Of a stretch of DNA of 5,409 bases, positions 1 through 4,361 are shown piece by piece. This DNA is from JBBRGG01 sp038240875. Lineage in GTDB: Bacteria > Planctomycetota > Phycisphaerae > Phycisphaerales > UBA1924. The notes under the pieces were generated by a model that ran no database searches, was not told the origin of the DNA, and saw only the letters and a list, made by a program, of their open reading frames with translations. The first letter of the stretch is position 1; the number at the start of each line of letters is the position of its first letter. Location: contig JBBRGG010000227.1 of NCBI GenBank assembly GCA_038240875.1, positions 1 to 5,409 on the forward strand, given 5' to 3'. The translations under genes and the position numbers were made by a program.

Positions 1-15
1 AAGTTGAGACAACTT
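1..15. repeat. Perfect inverted repeat at the left edge
   Basis: AAGTTG and CAACTT face each other across a 3-base AGA spacer. The right arm is followed by TTGATT. The dyad starts at the very first base of the window, so the arms may extend further left. It could be the end of a terminator of an upstream gene, though the stem has only two G/C pairs. It could also be an operator, because it overlaps the candidate -35 box at 4-9. The symmetry is seen directly; both functions are inference. Confidence 0.4.
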
Positions 16-32
16 TGATTGCACAATCTAAA
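4..32 (+). promoter_or_regulatory. Candidate sigma70-type promoter upstream of the ice-binding gene
   Basis: TTGAGA (4-9, five of six matches to TTGACA) is separated by exactly 17 bases from TCTAAA (27-32, four of six matches to TATAAT). Transcription from here would give a leader of about 225-245 bases before the ice-binding gene. The -35 box lies inside the inverted repeat at 1-15, which would suit repression by a bound protein. Similar matches occur by chance in AT-rich DNA, and no other pair in 1-283 fitted better. Confidence 0.3.
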
Positions 33-178
33 CGCTTGCTGGTATGTATGTTTTTTCTTCCATCATCTTTATTCTCACAAATCTTTAACCATACAGGGCA
101 TATTTTTGTGATCATTTACCAGATCAAATGTTCTCGCTTTATCAGTAATTCCTCCTTTGTGCTGGCGGAGTCGATTCC
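33..178. other. AT-rich leader region without a recognised gene
   Basis: This stretch is visibly richer in A and T than the genes to its right and holds a T6 run at 51-56. It contains a small dyad, TGATC (109-113) facing GATCA (122-126) across 8 bases. I find no convincing ORF, tRNA or named riboswitch here. It most likely serves as 5' leader or regulatory DNA for the gene at 284. Confidence 0.4.
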
Positions 179-209
179 ATGATGCAGATTTGTTGCGCCG
201 TCAGCGACT
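161..209 (+). promoter_or_regulatory. Possible folded leader masking a small ORF's ribosome site
   Basis: GCTGGCGG (161-168) can pair with CCGTCAGC (198-205) through eight pairs including one G-U. AGTCG (169-173) can instead pair with CGACT (205-209). The two pairings share base 205 and both involve the GGAG at 167-170, which is the ribosome site of the small ORF starting at 179. This could be an on/off RNA fold, but stems of this length also arise by chance. Confidence 0.2.
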
Positions 210-241
210 GTTTGGTGCCGATGTGCAAGCCGTGGCTCTAA
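179..241 (+). CDS. Possible 20-residue cysteine-containing small ORF
   Basis: A double ATG (179 and 182) is preceded by GGAG at 167-170 with 8 bases between, a good ribosome site. The frame runs 20 codons to TAA at 239-241. The peptide has four cysteines (residues 5, 6, 11 and 16) and ends KPWL. It resembles no family I know. It lies between the candidate promoter and the ice-binding gene, so it could be a leader peptide, or simply chance. The ribosome site is the only positive evidence, and an ORF this short has little statistical weight. Confidence 0.2.
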   Translation: MMQICCAVSDCLVPMCKPWL

Positions 242-256
242 AACTCCGATAAATTT

Positions 257-268
257 AGGTAAGCACAT
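257..268 (+). promoter_or_regulatory. Ribosome binding site leading to a damaged start (AT-, not ATG)
   Basis: AGGT at 257-260 is followed six bases later by AT at 267-268 and then by eight A's. If one G followed AT, an ATG would open exactly in the frame of the ice-binding gene and give MKKNKALLLMVGSVAAG, an ideal signal-peptide start. As written no standard start codon exists at this place. The usable starts downstream (TTG 284, ATG 293) have no ribosome site of their own. Confidence 0.5.
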
Positions 269-283
269 AAAAAAAATAAAGCG

Positions 284-1012
284 TTGCTGTTGATGGTCGG
301 GTCCGTTGCTGCTGGTTTGAGCGGCCAGACGAAGGGGGACATGCTTGGCTCTGCGTTTAATTTTGCTGTGATAGGTGGTTCGGGCGTGACGAATACCGGG
401 ACGACGATCATCAATGGCAATCTAGGAGTATCGCCCGGCAGCGCCATCACCGGCTTTCCGCCGGGTATCGTCAACGGCACGATCCACATGAACGATGCCA
501 TCGCACAGCAAGCTCGGATCGACGTCACCACAGCGTACAACACGCTCGCAGGACTGCCTCAGACGCAAAACCTGACAGGAATAGACCTTGGGGGATTGAC
601 GCTTACGCCCGGCGTTTACTTCTTCTCATCCTCGGCGTTTCTCACTGGAACACTCACGCTCGATGCACAAGGTAATCCCGATGCGCTCTTTGTCTTCCAG
701 ACTGGAAGCACACTTATCACTGCGAGCAACTCTTCCGTCGTCATGATCAACGGGGCCGATCCGTGTGATCTGTACTGGCAGGTAGGCAGTTCAGCAACGC
801 TCGGCACCGACACATCATTCCAAGGCAACATTCTCGCGCTTACCAGCATCACGCTAAACACTCGCGCAACTCTTTTGGAAGGCCGAGCATTGGCACGCAA
901 TGGCGCGGTCACCTTAGACACCAACACTATCACTCGTTGCATCCCAACCCCCGGCGCGTGCTTTATCTTCGGCGTGGCCTTGGTTGGTTCTGCCATTCGT
1001 CGGCGTCGGTAA
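284..1012 (+). CDS. Secreted ice-binding family protein (DUF3494) with PEP-CTERM-like tail; start codon uncertain
   Basis: This is an exported protein whose family binds ice crystals through a beta-solenoid, limiting crystal growth or anchoring cells to ice. Counting from TTG 284, residues 1-14 are the hydrophobic end of a signal peptide. Residues 21-217 match the DUF3494 fold along its length: LGSAFNFAVIGGSGVTNTG, INGNLGVSPGSAITGFPPG, TIHMNDAIAQQ, LGGLTLTPGVYFFSSSA, TGTLTLDAQG, WQVGSSATLG, FQGNILALTSITLNT and LARNGAVTLDTNTIT. The tail has PTPG (221-224), about 14 hydrophobic residues and RRRR at the end, the layout of a PEP-CTERM-like sorting signal that would be cut on export. Length is normal for a one-domain member. 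The 5' end is the problem: the frame is open from 263 and encodes HKKNKA just before the hydrophobic core, but holds no start codon there. TTG 284 is the first standard start and ATG 293 the next, neither with a ribosome site. The family call is firm; the start and whether the gene is expressed are not. Confidence 0.9.
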   Translation: MLLMVGSVAAGLSGQTKGDMLGSAFNFAVIGGSGVTNTGTTIINGNLGVSPGSAITGFPPGIVNGTIHMNDAIAQQARIDVTTAYNTLAGLPQTQNLTGIDLGGLTLTPGVYFFSSSAFLTGTLTLDAQGNPDALFVFQTGSTLITASNSSVVMINGADPCDLYWQVGSSATLGTDTSFQGNILALTSITLNTRATLLEGRALARNGAVTLDTNTITRCIPTPGACFIFGVALVGSAIRRRR

Positions 1013-1024
1013 ACCTCAGAATGT

Positions 1025-1049
1025 AGACCGACTATGTTGACTGGTCTTT
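1025..1049 (+). terminator. Weak hairpin just after the ice-binding gene
   Basis: AGACC (1025-1029) pairs with GGTCT (1043-1047), with a further G-U pair inside (1030/1042), and is followed by TTTC. It starts 12 bases after the TAA. The stem is short, the loop long and the T run minimal, so it is a poor intrinsic terminator on its own. Confidence 0.25.
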
Positions 1050-1056
1050 CCACTCT

Positions 1057-1084
1057 CTCTTCCACACAATGAAAGTGTGAAGAG
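1057..1084. repeat. Long hairpin between convergent genes
   Basis: CTCTT plus CACAC (1057-1067, with C1062 bulged) pair with GTGTG plus AAGAG (1075-1084), giving ten pairs around a 7-base loop AATGAAA. No T run follows on either strand, so it is not a classic intrinsic terminator. Its place between two converging genes suggests it stabilises 3' ends or slows polymerase in both directions. Confidence 0.45.
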
Positions 1085-1118
1085 GCACCGCACAACGCGC
1101 AGGCATGGTACATAAACG

Positions 1119-1149
1119 AAGCCTTCTCTTGTAGAGAGCGGGCTTTCTT
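1119..1149 (+). terminator. Candidate terminator between convergent genes
   Basis: AAGCC (1119-1123) pairs with GGCTT (1141-1145), and inside it TCTCT (1125-1129) pairs with AGAGA (1133-1137) around a TGT loop. The ten pairs are interrupted by one small internal loop. On the plus strand the stem runs into CTTTCTT, a passable T-rich tail. On the minus strand the following bases are CGTTTATG, weaker but possible for the aminotransferase gene. It is the best terminator candidate in this gap. Confidence 0.45.
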
Positions 1150-1162
1150 ACCGTGCAACGGT
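1150..1162. repeat. Short hairpin just past the aminotransferase stop
   Basis: ACCGT and ACGGT pair around a 3-base loop, 17 bases beyond the minus-strand stop codon at 1180-1182. The minus-strand sequence that follows is AAGAAAG, without T's, so it probably protects or pauses rather than terminates. Confidence 0.25.
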
Positions 1163-1179
1163 TTGAGTGACGTTCTGCG

Positions 1180-2769
1180 TTACATCGCCGCTTTAGCAAG
1201 CCCACGCTCGATGCAGGCGAAGATGTGGGGCCAGTATTCGGGCTTCATGACGGGCATGGGCGGGAGCATGCGGAGGTGGTATGGGCCGTGGCCACAGGAG
1301 AGCAGTAGCGTCCCCTCTTCGAAAATGGTTTTGGTGGCTTTGGAGATCTTGTCTTTGTCGCCGCCAAAGGGTGTGAGCCGCATCATGCCACCGATGCCCG
1401 AAACGAGCGCAGCGCGTGTTGAACCGACGGCGGGCGCGATGGGGAACCACTCGGGATGCTTATCGACAAGTGCGGTAGCGTGTTCGCGGAAGAGTGCGTG
1501 GTGCTGGGCGAATGAGCCGGTTGGGCCATAAAAATCGCCATCGCGGAGGCGTTCGATGACCCGACGGCCGACACGGAAGGAGACGCCTTCGCCGGTAAAT
1601 GTGCCACTGAGGATAGTGGTTTTGGGGTTGTACTCTTCGGTCCAGAGCGTGGCGCATGCCTGGGTCATTTTGCCGACGCAGAAGACGTCAACGTATTGGC
1701 CGAGGTTGAAGAGGTCGTAGGCGAACATTTGTTCAGAACGACCAAAGGATTGGATTTCATCGTCCCAAACGGCGATTTTGTTGGCTTTACAGAAATCGAT
1801 GAGTGCGAGGAAAAAATCACGATCGCCGACGTTGAAGCCGCCCTCGCCTTGGATGAGCTCGAAGATGAAGCAGGCGTGGGCGCCGGGATAGCGCTGGACA
1901 TATTGCTCCAGATGCCAAAGGCACATATCGATGTAGCGTTTTTTGCCGGCGATGCCGCCACCCATGCGCTCGACGGCTGCGGGGTCGTAAAAAGGCATGT
2001 AATCGACGGGGAGGGCGATGGGGAGGCCTTCGCGGCCGACGTGGTTGTCGCCGACACCCGCCATCACGATGGAGCGGCCCATGAAGCAATCTTTGAAGGC
2101 GAGGATGCGTGGGGAGGAAGAAGTTTTAGCGAGAAGTTGCTCGATCTTGGCATCGGGATTTTTCACGACGGCTTCGAGGTTGTTGATATGGCGTTTGTGG
2201 AGGCAGACTTTGAGCGCGTTTTCATTCGCCATCGCGCCGCCGGTGGCGATGTAGGCGTGGCGAAGCTTGGAGTTTTTCTTGGCTTCAGTGAGGAAGGTTT
2301 CGCCGAAGGCATACGCGTCGAAGGTGGAGGCAAGGTTGCCATGTTTGACGGTGGCGTCAAGAGAGCCTTCGATGGCTTGGGTAACCATATCGAGGTCGGC
2401 GTGGCCAAAGAAGTTGACGCCGATACCACAGATCATGTCCCACTTAACGCTGCCATCGGCGAGCTCGATAAGCGGGCCGTTGCCTGCGCCTGAGGAGATG
2501 ATGGGGAATAAGAGTGGACGGCCACGAACTTCACTCGCGCGGGCGAGCAGGTCGTCGTACGCGACTTTGCGTGTTGAGTCGCCGGCGCGGGCGGCGGTGA
2601 TGGTGCTGGAGCGAACGCGAACTTGCTCAACGAGCGTGTCGATTGCCACGCGCACCGCTGGGGTGGGCCAATTGGCGTGTACCACTTGCGAATCTAGTGC
2701 ATCGCCTGTTGTTATCTGAGTGTCTAATGATGGCTGAGTGTGTGTCGGCGTTGTTGGTGCGGTGGTCAT
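1180..2769 (-). CDS. Class III PLP-dependent aminotransferase, substrate unknown
   Basis: The protein has 529 residues and belongs to the fold-type I class III aminotransferases, cytoplasmic enzymes that move an amino group, often from an omega-amine, using pyridoxal phosphate. Visible landmarks in order are the substrate-side segment DMICGIGVNFFGH (111-123), the cofactor phosphate loop ATGGAMANENALKV (175-188), LIQGEGG (305-311), WDDEIQSFGR (335-344) with the Asp that contacts the pyridine nitrogen, VGK with the Schiff-base lysine at 367, SGTFTGEG (388-395), and the C-terminal LRMLPPMPV (499-507). All key catalytic residues are present. It is longer than the usual 400-460 residues: the first 30 or so residues are Thr/Pro-rich and look disordered, and there is extra sequence around 195-220 and 240-285. 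ATG 2769 is the first standard start after an in-frame stop at 2833-2835; its ribosome site is weak (GAGAA, 5 bases away). Related subfamilies act on ornithine, lysine, 4-aminobutyrate or diamines. Neither the sequence nor the neighbours decide among these. Confidence 0.9.
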   Translation of the reverse strand: MTTAPTTPTHTQPSLDTQITTGDALDSQVVHANWPTPAVRVAIDTLVEQVRVRSSTITAARAGDSTRKVAYDDLLARASEVRGRPLLFPIISSGAGNGPLIELADGSVKWDMICGIGVNFFGHADLDMVTQAIEGSLDATVKHGNLASTFDAYAFGETFLTEAKKNSKLRHAYIATGGAMANENALKVCLHKRHINNLEAVVKNPDAKIEQLLAKTSSSPRILAFKDCFMGRSIVMAGVGDNHVGREGLPIALPVDYMPFYDPAAVERMGGGIAGKKRYIDMCLWHLEQYVQRYPGAHACFIFELIQGEGGFNVGDRDFFLALIDFCKANKIAVWDDEIQSFGRSEQMFAYDLFNLGQYVDVFCVGKMTQACATLWTEEYNPKTTILSGTFTGEGVSFRVGRRVIERLRDGDFYGPTGSFAQHHALFREHATALVDKHPEWFPIAPAVGSTRAALVSGIGGMMRLTPFGGDKDKISKATKTIFEEGTLLLSCGHGPYHLRMLPPMPVMKPEYWPHIFACIERGLAKAAM

Positions 2770-2797
2770 GTGCGTTCTCGATTGCCTCTCGATGTGG

Positions 2798-2818
2798 TTG
2801 CGTGTCAGCGCGACGCAA
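2798..2818 (-). promoter_or_regulatory. Hairpin in the aminotransferase leader
   Basis: In the minus-strand RNA TTGCGT pairs with ACGCAA around a 9-base loop, about 28 bases before the start codon at 2769. It lies downstream of the candidate promoter at 2882-2910, so it would be in the message. It matches no known riboswitch and could be incidental. Confidence 0.25.
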
Positions 2819-2881
2819 TACCTCGAACCGTTCTATCGGCGTCCAAAGCATCAAAGGCGAGCAAACCGATGTGCCGCAGCG

Positions 2882-2910
2882 ATAATATGGTAGTTTCTAA
2901 GTAATACCAA
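2882..2910 (-). promoter_or_regulatory. Candidate promoter of the aminotransferase gene, with internal dyad
   Basis: On the minus strand TTGGTA (-35, 2910-2905) and TATTAT (-10, 2887-2882, five of six) are spaced by exactly 17 bases. The site begins 10 bases after the stop codon of the EEP gene and would give a leader of roughly 105 bases. TGGTA inside the -35 box and TACCA just before the -10 box form an inverted repeat with 12 bases between, a plausible operator for a dimeric regulator. This is the best-looking promoter in the window. Confidence 0.45.
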
Positions 2911-2920
2911 GGGCATCATG

Positions 2921-4207
2921 TCACTTCGGCATTGCGGGTGTTGGAACTTGTGCTGCTGCTGGCGCAGTAACAGGCACAGCATCTTTGGGTGTGATGTCGA
3001 TTGCGATGGGCATGTGATCAGACGCAGCGCCAGCGGGCTCGGGGGTTTTGCGATAATCGGTGCCAGGCGCGCGGGTCGGCGTGCCCAAGACGAATGCCGA
3101 GCCCTCGACGACTTCGGGCGCAAGCTGTGGCGAGATGAAGATGAAGTCAATGACGCGGTTCGAGGCGTGTGTAATCCACGGTTTAGTAAAGGTATTACCT
3201 TCGGAGACGCGTGCGGCGAAGGCGTCGATGAGGCCGGCGCTGGTATAGCTCTTGATACTGTTGGCATCTGGAGCTGCGTTGAAGTCGCCTAGGATCGCGA
3301 TGTTGCGAAGAGGTTGTTCTTTGATAAGTTCGTTGTAGAACTCGACGACCTTGCGAGCTTCGGCTTCGCGCTGCTGGTTGAAATCGCGACCAGACTTATG
3401 GTGCAAGACAATCAACGAAAGCACGTAGGGCGTTGCGGCTGTGTTCGCAGCAGCGGCAGCGGTGGTGGAAGTGGTGGTAGCGCCGAGAGTCTTGTCCGAG
3501 GGGATTTCGATTTCGACAAAGATTGGCGAGCGGGCGAACTTCATTTTCTCACCAGCGCGGGGATCCGGGCGGCCTCGCTCCATGGGGGGGCGAACGGCGT
3601 CAAGCTCGGTGCCGACCCAGTTTTTGACTGCTTTAATGGGAAAGCGGGAGAGAACAGACTGTTCGATGCCGCGGCCATCGCCCGCATCGAGTGAAGCTAT
3701 ATAATTGTAGCCCAGACCTTTGAGGTGTTGTTCACGAAACCACTCTAGTGCTTCTTTGGACTCGATTTCTTGAAGTGCGATGACGTCGGCGTTGAGCTCT
3801 TTGATCGCCTTCGCTGCGGCGCGGCGGGTTTCCAAAGGCTTGGTCATGGTCTTGTCGTCGATGTTGCCTGAGATCTGGGGATCATCGACGTCGTCGAATA
3901 GGTTCTCGATGTTGTAGGCCACAAGGCGGATGGTCCCTGGGGCTTTGGTAGGTGCGGTCTTTGTGCCGTAGTAGATGGAGTCGGTGCCGGGTGTTATGGC
4001 TGCTGGTACTGCGGGAGTAGGGGCTGCGAGAGTAGCTGCGGGCGTGGTTGCAGGCGTGAGAGCGGGCTTGGTTGCGGGTTGATATTGCAAGCCTGCGGCG
4101 ACGCCTGCGAGAAGCACGATGATGGCGGATGCGGCGAGCGCGCGGTACATCCTTTTGGTGATGCGAGGAATGGCGTGGCTCTTGGTTTGGGAATAAGGCT
4201 TAGCCAT
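2921..4207 (-). CDS. Membrane-anchored endonuclease/exonuclease/phosphatase (EEP) family protein
   Basis: The protein has 428 residues. ATG 4207 is chosen because GGAGG (4219-4215) sits 7 bases upstream; the frame is open further up but only as the shadow of the neighbouring phosphatase gene. Residues 1-20 are basic, 22-40 form one hydrophobic helix (signal anchor or uncleaved signal), and 44-75 are a Pro/Ala/Thr linker, so the catalytic domain should lie outside the cytoplasmic membrane. The EEP fold runs from about 92 to 405 with its metal and catalytic motifs intact: AYNIENLFD (Asn99), ALQEIES (Glu147), LHHKSG (His269/His270), GDFNAAPD (Asp308, Asn310), DFIFIS (Asp354) and SDHMP (Asp397, His398). 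The family cuts phosphodiester bonds in DNA or RNA, or removes phosphates from lipids and other molecules, with Mg2+ or similar. Gly-Arg-rich residues 173-225 and a Thr/Ala-rich insert at 241-260 interrupt the fold. The tail 409-428 is again Pro/Ala-rich. An extracellular nuclease for phosphate or nucleotide scavenging is the simplest guess; the true substrate cannot be read here. Confidence 0.88.
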   Translation of the reverse strand: MAKPYSQTKSHAIPRITKRMYRALAASAIIVLLAGVAAGLQYQPATKPALTPATTPAATLAAPTPAVPAAITPGTDSIYYGTKTAPTKAPGTIRLVAYNIENLFDDVDDPQISGNIDDKTMTKPLETRRAAAKAIKELNADVIALQEIESKEALEWFREQHLKGLGYNYIASLDAGDGRGIEQSVLSRFPIKAVKNWVGTELDAVRPPMERGRPDPRAGEKMKFARSPIFVEIEIPSDKTLGATTTSTTAAAAANTAATPYVLSLIVLHHKSGRDFNQQREAEARKVVEFYNELIKEQPLRNIAILGDFNAAPDANSIKSYTSAGLIDAFAARVSEGNTFTKPWITHASNRVIDFIFISPQLAPEVVEGSAFVLGTPTRAPGTDYRKTPEPAGAASDHMPIAIDITPKDAVPVTAPAAAQVPTPAMPK

Positions 4208-4214
4208 GGTCGAA

Positions 4215-4219
4215 CCTCC
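4215..4219 (-). promoter_or_regulatory. Strong ribosome binding site of the EEP gene
   Basis: GGAGG on the minus strand lies 7 bases before ATG 4207. It fixes the start of this gene and shows that the organism uses ordinary Shine-Dalgarno initiation, which makes the missing start at the ice-binding gene more notable. Confidence 0.75.
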
Positions 4220-4285
4220 AAAGGTGTGGGAATGATGTGTGCTCGGGTGAAAGATGAGGGTAGGCAATTCGAGAGGGACATCGGA

Positions 4286-4314
4286 TTTAGAATGCCTTTG
4301 AAGGAGTTTGGCAA
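4286..4314 (-). promoter_or_regulatory. Candidate promoter of the EEP gene
   Basis: On the minus strand TTGCCA (4314-4309, five of six) and TCTAAA (4291-4286, four of six) are 17 bases apart, in the 154-base gap after the phosphatase gene. The implied leader is about 70 bases. The -10 box is the same TCTAAA as in the candidate promoter at 4-32. Confidence 0.35.
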
Positions 4315-4361
4315 AGGCGTAAAAAGACGAGAATAATTGGGCAATTGAGCAGGAGCGGTCA

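Noticed and set aside
85..175. Cyclic-di-GMP riboswitch suggested by CAGGGCA in the leader
   Set aside because: Only that short string fits; the paired stems, the GNRA-type loop and the conserved GGACGCAAAGCC-like block are absent.
616..1158. 180-codon open frame on the minus strand, opposite the ice-binding gene
   Set aside because: The opposite strand carries a clear DUF3494 domain through almost all of it. Running through the terminator hairpins also argues against it.
1696..2493. 265-codon open frame on the plus strand, opposite the aminotransferase
   Set aside because: It lies wholly antisense to a gene with complete catalytic motifs, its translation is Glu/Asp/Val/Gly-biased as expected of a mirrored codon pattern, and it matches no family I recognise.
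4317..4346. AATTG/CAATT dyad followed by TTTTT as terminator of the phosphatase gene
   Set aside because: On the minus strand the stem has five mostly A-T pairs with a 2-base loop and the T run comes ten or so bases later, so it would be too unstable.
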